Positions 34,854-46,300 of a stretch of DNA of 64,000 nucleotides are shown in pieces; positions within the stretch are counted from its first letter, which is position 1, and every line of letters begins with the position of its first letter. A model generated the notes under the pieces. It did not search any database. It saw only the letters and a program-made list of their open reading frames with translations, and was not told the DNA's origin. Source of the DNA: Glebionis coronaria (Eukaryota; Streptophyta; Magnoliopsida; Asterales; Asteraceae); contig CM046876.1 of the NCBI GenBank assembly GCA_025667525.1, positions 565,127,469 to 565,191,468 on the forward strand, written 5' to 3'. Both the position numbers and the translations under genes were made by a program.

Positions 34854-35599
34854 TGTTAGGAATCTAAACTTATTAGATTCCCTGATCATTGATTTAAACG
34901 TAATTAGGCTGATAGATAGTCCCTTGCCTGTGCCTAGGAGGCAGGCAAGTTTCGCAAGACTCACAGAGATCCAAGTCTCTGTGAGCAACCTCAGAGGAGT
35001 CCATGTCAGAGACATTGTCAGGGAAGTCGAAGAATTACCTGAAGACATACTCATTGGCTGTGATGGATAACAGCCAAGATGTATCAGGGACTCTGAGGGG
35101 TTGAGAGTTAACAGGGGTGGCAATACCCTGATAACTCTCAGCACACTTTGGACATACCATTTGTGTGTTCGAGACTATGAAGAATAAGGAAACTGTTTTT
35201 GACAACTGTTCCTTAAAGCATAATGGAAGACTACCAAGAATAGAAGGACATCATGTGACTGATGTGGGAACTTGTAAAAGCTTGTGTAGTCGACATCAAG
35301 TACTGTTTAAGTCAAACTCGTAACACTATAAATAGGATGTGTATCCATGCATTAAGATTGAACACTTTGAGATATTAAGAACATTAGTGCATATAACTTA
35401 GTGAATCAAACAGCTACGACTGTATTCATAAGTTAGGGTTTATCGTTGTTCAAAGTGTGCACAACACATTGTCATCAAACTGTGTTATCCATAACACATG
35501 TAATTCTTTATTATACAATAATAAGATTACGTTTGAAAAGTAATACTTTGTGTTGATTAAGTTAAGATTAGGGTTTCTTTCATTGATTAGGGACTTTCA
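34854..35599 (+). repeat. Copia-3 5' LTR (746 bp)
   Basis: Starts TGTTAGGAATC and ends GGGACTTTCA. It is the same length as the 3' LTR. A TATA box (TATAAATA) is at 35327-35334. The first 300 bp hold three strong stem-loops (34923-34949, 34960-34985 and 35102-35140). Confidence 0.93.
35327..35334 (+). promoter_or_regulatory. Copia-3 LTR TATA box
   Basis: TATAAATA, also present in the 3' LTR, about 265 bp before the LTR end. Unlike Copia-1/2 and Gypsy-1 there is no hairpin directly after it. Confidence 0.6.
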
Positions 35600-35601
35600 A
35601 T

Positions 35602-35613
35602 TGGTATCAGAGC
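35602..35613 (+). other. Copia-3 primer binding site (initiator tRNA-Met)
   Basis: TGGTATCAGAGC, an exact match, 2 nt after the LTR end. Confidence 0.9.
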
Positions 35614-35673
35614 GGTGTTTGATATTAAAACCTTCAAGAAACATCGTTCTCAGTTTTATAATCAAGATCCACC

Positions 35674-38208
35674 ATGCCGGAAAATTCTAGCCCACAATCA
35701 CCTTCCACAAACCCATCTTCACCAAGACTTAACCCTCCAGCCAATGACGATGATCTACCCCAACTTCTTGACTCAAGAGGTGGATCACACGTAACCAGTG
35801 TACCAGTCTTTGATGAAGAAGACTTTGCTAGTTGGAAGAGTCAATTTCTTGTATACCTTGATGGACTTGAACCTTTTCTCTTAGAAATTTTAGAAAATGG
35901 TCCATATATTCCCATGGCGCTTACATCCACTGAAGAAAACCCTCTTCCCAAACCTATCAAACAATGGACTTCAGCTGATAGGAAATTAGCAAACCAAGAT
36001 AAATGTCTCAAAAGCATCATAATTTCCTGTCTTCCCAAGCATATCATGAAGTCTGTCATTCAGTGTCCCACAGCTAAACAAATGTGGACAGACCTCATCC
36101 TTGGCCATGAAGGACCCTCTGAAACAAGAGAGACAAAGATTCAGGCACTCAGACTTCAGTTTAATGCCTTTAAGTCACTTGAAGGTGAAAAGGTTCAGCA
36201 AACCTATACTAGGCTGAAGATTCTTCTAAATGACCTGGCTATGAATGATGTCACTATTGGTCAAGCTGAGATCAATGCTACTTTTGTCAACAGCCTTCCA
36301 AGAAAGTGGCTGAGCATGAATCAGACTCAGAGAGCTAACAACTCAATCAAAAATGATACCCTTGCTCAGCTCTATGGTAAGTACAATTATGAAGAAGGGC
36401 TGATCGATACTATCTACAAATCAGAGACTGAAAGATTTGTAGTCCAAGGAGCATCTTCCAAAGCTTTGATCTCTGCAACACATCCTCATGACAGCGATTC
36501 TGATATTGAAGAAGATACCCGTAGCAGCCAAGAGTTCTTGTCAGACCTCAATGCAGAATTCCATGAAAGAGCGTTGCTGGCCAACCAAAGAAGATACTAC
36601 AAAAGATCTGGAAGAGTAGGATCAGCTAGTAAACCAACTGACAGGTCAAAAGAAACATGTTTTGCCTGTGGAAAGCTTGGACATTATCAAAAAGATTGTC
36701 CTTCTACCAAGACATCCTCACCCTCTTATCCATCATCTTCATCCAAACCCTACAAGTTCAAACAACATAACAACTCATCTCAATCCAATTCTTCAGACAC
36801 TGAGAAGAAAGATTACAAAAATAAGTATAAGGCACTTAAAGCTGAGTTAGAACAAATGAACTTGAAGATTGAAGCTCTGTCCAAAAAGAAAGGTGGTGAA
36901 AAAAAGACAGAGAAAGGGTTGGTTGCTGAAACTTATGATTGGAATGATGAACCACTGACTTCAGATGAAGAAGACACCACAAGAGTCAGGGCTTTTATGG
37001 CAATAGCTGAGGATGAACCAGCTGTTGGAAAAGGTGATGCTAGATCAGGACAATGGGTTGACATCACAATGAAAAAGGTACACAGACTTTTATCTATGTC
37101 TGATAGTGATGAACGTAAGCATGTCCTTGATTACACCATTGTTGATTTGCACTTTGTTGAGGAACAAAGAAAGAACCTACTTGATAAGTTTCACTCTATT
37201 AAATCTGAAATGATAAATGCTAAGGCTGAATGTGAAACTCTCAGGCGGGTTAATTTAGAGAAAATATCCCTGCAAAATGAAGTAGCTAGATTAACCTTGA
37301 AAAACATAGCTTTAAATGATCAAGTCTCTGAATTGAACAAGATTATTGAAAAATGGCTGTGTGCTAGGTTTACTATTGATGAATTGCTTAGGGATGAAGT
37401 GCCTGTTGACTTAAACAGGGATATAACTGCTAAGAATAAAAAGCTGAGGATTCTCACCAAACCCAAAGACATTGTCTTTAAATCTACAGAGACTATTCAT
37501 ATGTCAGATACATCTTTGACTAATGACCCTGTCTCTGAAGATGTGGCTGAGCTACCACCTTTGCCCACACTCTCTGGAGTTGAACCTAGCAGCTCTTCTA
37601 GATCTGCTAAGGACGAACTTGGGACAGATATTGAGAATCCTCCAGCCAAAGTTTTTCGTGTGCCTGCTAAACAAACTGGTAAACAAGTAGCTTTTAAGCC
37701 TGTCACTTCTAAAACTGTGAATAAGGTTGACCCCACCATTGAAGATCGCCTGTTGTCTCTTATGAAAGAAGTAGAACTCTTGAAACAACACATTAAGCCT
37801 TCCGCTGAATGCTCTACTTCTCATGAACCTAAGTTAGTCCTAGGTGAACCCAAAGGGGAAAGGTTAATCAAACCTTATTGCAATGTATGTAAAAATTCTC
37901 ACCATTCGACCTTAGATCATGACAGACACATGGCAGCTAAAAGAGCTCAGACACCCTCTAGGGACAGACCACAGAGTTCCAAAAGGCAACAGGGAAATTA
38001 CAAATCTTATCCTCCCTGTAAATTCTGTGGGTTCACAGACCATCACTCAGACGAGTGTGGTGACTTCCCTGGGTGTGATATCTGTGGGAGTTATAACCAT
38101 GAAACAATGAACTGTCCATCCCAACGCCAAAAGTTTTTCAGGAACACAAGAGTTGCTAACAAGCAATTCAGGGAACCCACTGGAAAGTGGGTTCACCATA
38201 GGAACTAA
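35674..38208 (+). CDS. gag: Copia-3 Gag, large, with four zinc-binding Cys/His modules (844 codons)
   Basis: Intact frame from an ATG in good context 60 nt after the PBS. Residues 40-240 form the copia Gag domain (DEEDFASWKSQFLVYLDG, QMWTDLILGHEG, QTYTRLKILLNDLAM). A canonical CCHC knuckle starts at residue 329 (CFACGKLGHYQKDC). Then come a Ser/Lys-rich stretch, a long Lys/Glu/Leu coiled-coil-like region (about 360-560), and near the end three more Cys/His modules at about residues 736 (CNVCKNSHHS), 782 (CKFCGFTDHHSDEC) and 801 (CDICGSYNHETMNC). It is much longer than ordinary copia gags, as in Sireviruses. Gag binds and packages RNA. The stop at 38208 separates it from pol, which lies in another frame. 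Confidence 0.9.
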   Translation: MPENSSPQSPSTNPSSPRLNPPANDDDLPQLLDSRGGSHVTSVPVFDEEDFASWKSQFLVYLDGLEPFLLEILENGPYIPMALTSTEENPLPKPIKQWTSADRKLANQDKCLKSIIISCLPKHIMKSVIQCPTAKQMWTDLILGHEGPSETRETKIQALRLQFNAFKSLEGEKVQQTYTRLKILLNDLAMNDVTIGQAEINATFVNSLPRKWLSMNQTQRANNSIKNDTLAQLYGKYNYEEGLIDTIYKSETERFVVQGASSKALISATHPHDSDSDIEEDTRSSQEFLSDLNAEFHERALLANQRRYYKRSGRVGSASKPTDRSKETCFACGKLGHYQKDCPSTKTSSPSYPSSSSKPYKFKQHNNSSQSNSSDTEKKDYKNKYKALKAELEQMNLKIEALSKKKGGEKKTEKGLVAETYDWNDEPLTSDEEDTTRVRAFMAIAEDEPAVGKGDARSGQWVDITMKKVHRLLSMSDSDERKHVLDYTIVDLHFVEEQRKNLLDKFHSIKSEMINAKAECETLRRVNLEKISLQNEVARLTLKNIALNDQVSELNKIIEKWLCARFTIDELLRDEVPVDLNRDITAKNKKLRILTKPKDIVFKSTETIHMSDTSLTNDPVSEDVAELPPLPTLSGVEPSSSSRSAKDELGTDIENPPAKVFRVPAKQTGKQVAFKPVTSKTVNKVDPTIEDRLLSLMKEVELLKQHIKPSAECSTSHEPKLVLGEPKGERLIKPYCNVCKNSHHSTLDHDRHMAAKRAQTPSRDRPQSSKRQQGNYKSYPPCKFCGFTDHHSDECGDFPGCDICGSYNHETMNCPSQRQKFFRNTRVANKQFREPTGKWVHHRN

Positions 38209-38225
38209 TCTGTTTCTATGTATCT

Positions 38226-41200
38226 GTGCAGAAATATCTCAAGGAATCGGTATGGTATCTAGATAGTGGCTGTTCTAGACACATGACAGGGATTCAACAA
38301 TACCTGCACAGATACTCAAAGGAGCCAGGTCCCAAAGTGGTGTTTGGAGATAACTCTTCAGGTGACACAGAAGGATATGGCTCAGTGAACTGCAATGGGA
38401 TCACATTTACCAGGGTTTCATATGTGAATGGTCTTAAACACAATCTTATTAGCATCAGCCAATTATGTGATGCTGACTATAAGGTTTTGTTTACTAAGAC
38501 TCAGGGAACCATATTCAACAAAAACAATGGTGTTGTGCTGATTGCACCTAGAAGGAGAGATGTTTATGTCATCAACATGGCTGTGTGCTCTGAAGACAGT
38601 TCAAATTGTTTTCTTGCCAAAGCCTCTGAAAGTGTCAACTGGCTGTGGCACAAAAGACTGTCTCATCTCAACTTCAAGAACATCAATAAGATAGCCACTC
38701 AAAACTTGGTTGCTGGTCTACCTTCAGTAATGTTTTCCAAAGACAAAACGTGTTCTGCCTGTGTCAAAGGAAAACATCACAGGTCTTCATTCAAGACTAG
38801 GCAATCATTCTCTATTGACAAGTGCTTACATCTCCTTCACATGGACTTGTTTGGGCCTGTCAAACCTCAAACCATTAATCACAACAAATACACCTTGGTC
38901 ATAGTTGATGAATTTTCAAGATATACATGGGTGTTCTTCCTCAGAAGGAAAAGTGATGCAGCTGAAACCATCATGTCCTTCATCAGACAGGTTGAAAATA
39001 TGAATGATGTTAGAGTCAAAGCTCTAAGAAGTGATAATGGTACAGAATTCAAGAATCATCAACTTGAATCATTTTGTGATGAAAAAGGGATTTCTCAGAA
39101 CTTCTCTTCAGCTGGCACTCCTGAACAAAATGGTGTGGCTGAAAGAAGAAACAGGACTTTGATTGAAGCAGCAAGAACTATGTTAAATGGTGCAGCCTTA
39201 CCAAAGCAATTTTGGGGAGAAGCTGTTCACACTGCCTGCTACACTCAAAACAGATCAATCATTGTCAAAAGACATGGTAAAACCTCCTATGAAGTTTTCA
39301 GAAAAAGATCTCCAGACGTCAGCTATTTTCATGTGTTTGGATGCCCTGTGTTTATTTATAACTACAGGGATAAACTTGGAAAGTTTGATGAAAAAGCTGA
39401 TGATGGTTTCTTTTTGGGATACTCTCCAACAGCCAAAGCCTTCAGAGTATTCAACATCAGAAGATAAGAAGTAGAAGAAACATTCCATGTCAGATTCAAT
39501 GAAGATGATGAAGTCATACAGAGAACAGGAACAGAGGGTGATGAAGTAGACTTTAATGAAAATATTTCTTTCCCAAGTGATGAGTTCACAGAACCCAGAC
39601 CTACCAGTCATCATCACTCCAACACTCTCACTCCTTATGTCCCTGCTTTTGACCCTCTGTCTACTCACAACATAGAAGTTTCTACTTCTCAGGAACTTGA
39701 TGAAGAAGAACCTCAAATCTCTGATGGTCCTTCTCATGATATTGATGACTCACAAATTCTTCAAATCTCTGAAGATTCTCCTGCTGATAATGAAATAGCT
39801 TCCCTTGATATGGCTGAAGAAGACTCTGACACTGAAGTAGTCTTTGAAGAAAGCCCTCCTAGTCAGCAGGATGAGACTCAAATTGTATCAGCTGTGCCCA
39901 CAAGTACCCCTGTTCTTGAATCCCCAGCTCCTCAAAATAAGTGGTCAAGAGATCAACACATTCTTCTTGTCAACATTATTGGGGAACCAAATGCAGGGGT
40001 CACAACCAGACAGCGAATCCAAGACTCGGAGTCAGCCTCAGCCAATGAATGTCTATTTGCTGAATTTCTTTCACAAATTGAACCTAAAAGAGTAGCTGAG
40101 GCTCTGGTAGAAGAAGGATGGGTAGCTGCTATGCAAGAAGAAATCAATCAGTTCAAAAGGAACAAAGTATGGACACTAGTGCCAGCTCCACCTGGAAAGA
40201 ATATCACAGGCACTAGATGGATCTATAGAAATAAGATGGATGAAATTGGGAACATCATCAGGAACAAGGCAAGACTGGTAGCACAGGGGTTCTCTCAGAC
40301 TGAAGGAATTGATTATGATGAAACATTTGCACCTGTTGCTAGACTTGAGGCCATCAGAATCTTCCTTGCTTATGCTGCCTATATGAACATCACTGTGTAT
40401 CAGATGGATGTCAAGAGTGCCTTCCTCAATGGTGATTTGGCTGAGGAAGTGTATGTTGCACAACCTGAAGGATTTGAGAACAGCGAGTTTCCCAACCATG
40501 TGTACAGACTTCACAAGGCAATGTATGGTCTGAAACAAGCTCCAAGAGCACGGTATGAAACTCTTTCAAATTTCTTAACTGAAAATAAGTTTATCAGGGG
40601 TTCTATTGATAAAACACTCTTTACCTTCAAGGACAAGAGTGATTTCATCATTGTGCAGATTTATGTGGATGATATCATCTTTGGGTCAACAAATGTCAAT
40701 CTTAGTAAACGTTTTGCTAAATTAATGACCAAGAAATATGAGATGAGTATGATGGGTGAATTAACTTACTTTTTGGGCTTTTCAAATTAAACAATGTCCT
40801 AAGGGAATTTCTATTTGTCAAGAAAAGTATGTTAAGGATTTACTTAAAAAATATGACTTAGCTGATTGTGCATCAGTGAAATGCCCCATGCTTCCACCCA
40901 ACAACTTGGGCCCTGATGAGTCAGGGGTCTCTGTCAATGAGACGTTATATAGAGGCATGATTGGGTCACTGATGTATCTAACAGCCAGTCGTCCAGATAT
41001 CTAATTCTCCACATGTCTCTGTGCAAGGTACCAAGCTAACCCAAAAGAATCCCATCTAGTGGCTGTTAAGAGAATTTTCAGGTATCTCAAAGGAACACCA
41101 TCCCTAGGTGTATGGTATCCAAAGGAATCAGGCTTTGATCTCAAGGCCTATTCAGATTCAGATTATGTTGGATGCTGTATTGACAGGAAAAGCACTTCAG

Positions 41201-41619
41201 GTAGCTGTCAAATCCTAGGAGGAAAATTGGTTGGATGGAGTGCTAAGAAGCAAAACTCTGTGGCCATGTCTTCAGCTGAAGCAGAATATGTCGCTGCAGC
41301 CAGCTGTTGTGCTCAGGTGCTCTGGATGAAAAGTCAATTGGCTGACTATGAAATATTGTATGACAAAGTACCAATCTTTTGTGACAACACCAGCGCCATT
41401 GCCATATCCAACAACCCTGATCTTCACTCTCGTACCAAACACATTGATATCAGGTATCATTTTATCAGGGATCATATAATGAAGGGAGATATTGAGCTGC
41501 ATTTTGTTCCCACAGAGCTGCAACTAGCTGATATCTTTACAAAGCCTTTGGCTGAACCTTCGTTCAACAGGCTAGTTGCTGAGCTAGGGATGCTCAATAT
41601 CTCAAAGCCTGTGGCTTGA
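38226..41619 (+). pseudogene. pol: Copia-3 pol (protease, integrase, RT, RNase H), three lesions
   Basis: The order is protease ([13 protein letters not shown]), GAG-pre-integrase (HKRLSHLNF...CSACVKGKHH), integrase core (HMDLFGPVK, RSDNGTEF, PEQNGVAERRNRTL), RT ([25 protein letters not shown], catalytic YVDDIIFGS intact) and RNase H (SDSDYVGCCIDRKSTSG, SAEAEYVAAASC, FTKPL). Breaks are an in-frame TAA at 39465-39467 in the linker after integrase, one extra T in a run near 40777 that shifts the frame after TYFLG, and a TAA at 41002-41004 in the PDI-FS block before RNase H. All domains are otherwise well preserved, consistent with a young copy. Pol starts in a different frame 18 nt after the gag stop; the polypyrimidine-AG just before 38232 resembles a 3' splice site, but I see no clear partner. 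Confidence 0.9.
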
Positions 41620-43101
41620 TATTAAATGTGTTCATTAAATGATTGATTCTATATTAAATGTTTTTCACATGAAACTAGGTAGTTACTTTCCAAGTAAATG
41701 CAAAAAACATTCTCAAATATTTAATCATTTATTTTTCGGATAACGAGGAGACAAACTTTTTGAAAGGTCAAGGGCACCCACTTGAGCAGTCATTTTCGCA
41801 CCTTGCATTTAATACGGTTGAATAACTATTCACTTAAGTTTGAATATATATTGTCTTCTTTCTCTTCTCACCCACCACCATTCTAAAATCTACTTCTCTC
41901 TCTTAATTCTTATCTCTCTCAACCATCTGCCATTTTCATTCACCTTCAACCTCAAATCCATGGCATTTTCCGTTCCAAAAGCCTCCAATGTTAACTTCGA
42001 GATCAACGAGAGCATCCTCGCCTCCAACAACGCCATTGGATGGATTAAGGCACCAAACAGCACCTATTCAGATCTGGTAAATTTCATGCAGAATTATGAC
42101 CTAAATGAAGCCTTCACCAAATCTCCATCCACCTTTTACCAAGAATACCTTAGGGAATTCTGGTATTCTGCTGAAGTAGTTGAAGACACCATTACATTTA
42201 GCCTTTCATGCAATGAACATCCTTTTGCCTTCTCCCTTAAAGACTTTTCTAGTGTGGCCGGACTAAAACATGGAGATGAATGCCTGAAGGCAGTTGACAA
42301 AAAGGCTGTCAAGGAAGCCCTGGCCACACTCAACCCTTGCCATGATGTTAACCCTGCCCTTACACCAGCTGAGGTCCTCGCCAAATCCCCTCTGAAGATT
42401 AAGTATTTCACTCCTATGTGGCGTGTCCTCTTTACCCACATTGTGAAGTCCCTGGGAGGAATGCAGGGATCACAGGATCAGATGTCGTTCAATCATCAGG
42501 CTATCGCGTATGGATTAATCTGGGGAGTTGATGTTGACGTTGGAAGCATCCTATTCTCAAACCTGGTAGAACAACTGAAGGGAAGGAATCAGGTCAGGGA
42601 AAAGAACATCTGTTATGTGCGCTTCCTGTCCCTGATTTTTGAAAGTTTGCTGGGAGATAACTACCACAACAAGGCCTTGACTGCTCTTAAGCCCTTTCGC
42701 ATCACAGGCGCCATCTACAAGGAAATAGGAGCTGAGGATATCCCTGTCACCGCCCATATGCTGAACGTGGCCAACCAGGTACCAAACGCTGAGAAGCCCT
42801 TGCTCCCTTCCTCTGAGAAGGTGAATACTTCTAGTGTTGCTGGCAAATCTATGTCTTTGACCTCTGGGCAGCACACTACTAAGTCCAAGGCTTCATCTGG
42901 TCAACAGCCAAAGAAGAAGAAAATCCCCTCTTCTTCCTACTCCAAAGCTGTTATTAAGGCCAAGGAAAAGAAGACTGACACCGCCTCTGGTCCAGATACT
43001 ATTGTGGATTCAGACTCTTTGGCTGACAAACAACAGGCGTCTAGTGTCTCTAGGTCAGCTGAGACAACAAGAAACCAGCCAAATCAAGCTGATATCTTAC
43101 A

Positions 43102-43849
43102 GGTAATCAGTGTACATTTTTAGAGGTTCACAAGCAGCCACTCTCATTTGTCTGTAGGAGAGAGTGGTGAAGTTAGGGTAATCCTCGAACCATAGAAGTC
43201 TGTCATTACACTTAGAATACTTTAAGACTTCTGTACACCCTGTCTTTGCACCAGGGAATGATTCATTTGGTTTATAAAGCACCCCGATGACCCTGAACCC
43301 TCTAGACAGTATTCAGGCTAACAACAACCTGAATATACTAATGTCTCAACCTTGATCAGCTGTACTTCACACAGCCTCTTGGTTCCCTCCTTAAAAGAGT
43401 CCCAAAGGATTTATCCTTTCAGGGGGAGCTGAATCATCACCCTCAGCTTTCCTAGGGGCAGCGTAACAGGCGACCTACAACAACATATGTTTCACTCTTA
43501 AAAGAGTCCCAAAGGTTTTACCTTTTGGGGGGGGGGGGGCTGAATAATCACACTCAGCTTTCCTAGGGGCAGCGACTGGCGATCCATAAACAACATATGT
43601 TTCACAATCAAAAGAGTCCCAAAGTTTTTTTTTTACCTTTTGGGGGGGCTGAATAATCACACTCAGCTTTCCTAGGGGCAGCGAATGGCGATCATTAACC
43701 ACACTTTATTCACACTTAAAAGAATCCCAAGGATTTATCCTTTGGAGTGGCTGAGTAATCACCCTCAGCCTCTCTGGGACAGCGAAATGGCGACCATTCC
43801 CCTTATATTTTTCCATGTTACTAATTACAACAAATTTGCAGGCTGAAAT
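43102..43849 (+). other. Candidate intron of the Copia-3 extra ORF
   Basis: Exon 1 ends ATATCTTACAG before GTAATC, and exon 2 starts after TTTGCAG with GCTGAAATTG. Both sides join in frame between codons (Gln then Ala) without a stop, and the joined sequence keeps the same charged, Gln-rich character. The 748 bp between has stops in the reading frame and holds the tandem repeats listed next. Confidence 0.6.
43393..43801 (+). repeat. Four tandem ~85-110-bp repeats in the candidate intron
   Basis: Units start at about 43393, 43499, 43609 and 43717 with AAAGA(G/A)TCCCAA. Each has a pairing segment (CCCAAAGG...CCTTT(T/G)GG), GGCTGA(A/G)TAATCAC(A/C)CTCAGC, a (G/C)CTTTCCTAGGGGCAGCG block and, except in the last unit, an ATATGTTTCAC-like end. 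Two units have long G runs (up to 14) opposite T/C-rich arms. Confidence 0.85.
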
Positions 43850-46290
43850 TGTACAGCCAGTCATCGAGTCTCAGTTACAACAAGAAAAGGAGGCTGAAAC
43901 TATGACTCAGGACAAACCAACTGATGAAGAGCCTGTGTTCAATGCTGATGAAGAAATGCTCGCATTAGAAGATTATGTCTCTGATATTGAGCCAATGCCT
44001 GAGGATGAATTCCCTGAGGGAATGTTCGATGAAGAGGATGAAGAAGATGAGGACGACCAGCTGTCTGCCTCTCCTCCTAAAGAAATAGCTGTGTCCACAC
44101 CAGCTGATGACAAGACTTCTTCTCTCAAGGAAGCTGTTGCCACTCCGAACTCTGCTACATCCGCAACAACAGTCTTCCAAAGACCAACTTATGATCCAAC
44201 AGCCGAATTTCTCTTGTTTGATCATCCTGCCCAGACCAACTTTGACTTAATACCAAGGGAGGATGACTATGCTCAACAAAGCCTCAATATCAAGAATCTT
44301 CAGCCAGTACATCATCAATCTGATATTGAGCGCTTATCAAGGAAGCTGGATGTGATCAAGTCAGAGATGCACAACTTTACTGTGACATTTCCAGGCATCA
44401 TAAAAAAGGTTGTGACTGAGGCTGTCACTGAGCCAATTCAGGATGGTGCAAGAAAAGGTATAGCCCAGGGACTCAGTCATCTCTCAACACGAATCAAGGA
44501 TGCTATTGACTCAGTTGTCCTTGCTATGTTCCGTGAACATGAACTCACCCTACACAGGCAATTTAATGCTGTTCGCAACAGGCAATACAACCATGCTAAC
44601 TTTATTGTCAGGCGTGTTCAAGCAAATACTAATGCCAATGCCAACCTCCTGCTGAAGATTGCCAGGGCCTCAAGAAAAAGGCAACGTGCTATGGCTGCCT
44701 CTGTGGAGCAGATTGCAAGACGTTTTCAGGCACGTTCATCCAAGCATCAGCGAAGTAAGGATAAACGTGAGGGGGAGAAGAATACTACACTCATCCTTGC
44801 ATCTGCTGAACAAGGCTCATCATCAGCTAATCCCTCAACTACACCTGTTCCTCTCCAAGTCATCACACCAGTTATAGTACCTGATGATGAGGATGATACT
44901 CAGGGGGAGCAACAAGATGGAGCTGACTCATCTAAATCTCTGATCTTAGTTAACATCAGCAAGCCTGAGGATGATGATGAGCCAGCGGCCAAGAAATTAA
45001 AATTCACTGTTAGCTCTCTCCCCAAAGCTATTCAAACTCAGGCTCAGACAGCGTTCATCAATAGAGCTGATGTTTTGAAAAACATAAGTGTGGAGTCCTC
45101 TGTCTTGAAGAAAGGAAAGGAGATAGTTTTGGTTGATACTGACACCAAACTTAAGAAGATAGCTGCGATGCTAGAGACAGGAGGATCCACCAGAGACCTT
45201 TCCTATTTTTCAACCTTTACACCTTCCGATGAGATTCCTTTAACCCCTGAAGAAATAGAGTAACAGGCTGAAGAATTCAAAAGACTAAATGAGCTCAAGA
45301 CAGCCAAAAAATTAAATGAAGCTACTCTGAGGAAGATGACACCACCTGAAAGGGAAAAACAAAAACAAAGGTTGAGGGAAATGGAAGTAAAACGCGCTGA
45401 GGCCTTAAAGAAAGTCAAAGCTGACTATGATGCCTGCGTGAACAACAGATATGTTGCTGGCAAGATAACCAAGTTCAAATACACCATTCATAAATCCACA
45501 AACACCCCACAAATGATCTTATGGAGGGAAAACCAACAGAGAAATATGGATGTGTTTGACAACTTCAGGTTAAAGACACTTGGGTTATCAGAATGGTTTG
45601 AACTCGAAGCCTTAGCTGCCAAAAAGTCTGGACAGGCAAATTTCCTTCTGCTTAAAACTCTTAAGGCCAAGTTTAACTGGATCAAGGAAACAGCAGCCAA
45701 ACTCAAGATTGATCCCCCACCACAGCTTTTTGAACAAGAACCCCCAAAGACAGGCAACAAAAAAGAAGAATTTCACAAATTGTTAATGAAACTTTTGTTA
45801 CTGAAGATGTTCATATGGATGGTATACACAGGGATTTGATCCTCCCAAATGGTATTGTTGGCCCTGTTGATGGTCAGACATACTCAGAGCCTGAAAGAGG
45901 AATGGCATTCATGAACAAGGCTTGTCAGTATGCTTTTCAGAGGGAAGATGAGCTGTCCTTGGCTTCAACTATTCAGCTACTATGTCACAAGAAGTGTCTC
46001 AAGATCAACACAGAGTATTCCAAGAAGTTTGCAAAGACTTTGCAGGATGAAATTGATAATAGACTAGACGTGGCCGAAGCTGAAGAAAGAATAAAAAATG
46101 ATGACTATTGAAGTTGGTCTCAGCCCTTTTACCTTCATCTTTTATTTTACTTATGTAATGAATTTGTAACTTTTCTTTAAGTCTTAATAAAATCATGAGG
46201 TATGTTTGTTTAGATCCGTTATGTGTAAGAAGAAGCTGTTAAACTCACTTACCTTAACTTAGTTAGATCTAGCATTATTTATGTTTAAAT

Positions 46291-46300
46291 AGGGAGAGAT
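46291..46300 (+). other. Copia-3 polypurine tract
   Basis: AGGGAGAGAT lies directly before the 3' LTR (TGTTGGGAATC). Confidence 0.75.

Larger units (their letters stand above)
41840..46111 (+). pseudogene. Copia-3 extra ORF downstream of pol, probably spliced, broken
   Basis: A long reading frame in three parts. Exon 1 is 41840 (or the ATG at 41960) to 43101, exon 2 runs from about 43850, and a 3' extension reaches 46111. Exon 1 has a folded-looking domain (STFYQEYLREFWYSAEVVED, FTPMWRVLFTHIVKSLGGM, QAIAYGLIWGVDVDVG) and a basic tail. Exon 2 is acidic, then Lys/Arg/Glu-rich. After a TAA at 45261-45263 the same frame stays open to 45839, and the next frame continues to 46111 after a shift near 45780. 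I have seen similar proteins in Asteraceae repeats. Sirevirus relatives carry env-like ORFs here, but I see no signal peptide or clear membrane segment except a hydrophobic start if 41840 is used. Function unknown. Confidence 0.7.

Noticed and set aside
41840..43123. Env-like glycoprotein in Copia-3
   Set aside because: Sirevirus-like ORFs at this place are often called env-like, but I see no signal peptide in the more likely start at 41960, no internal membrane segment and no cleavage motif, so the function is left open.
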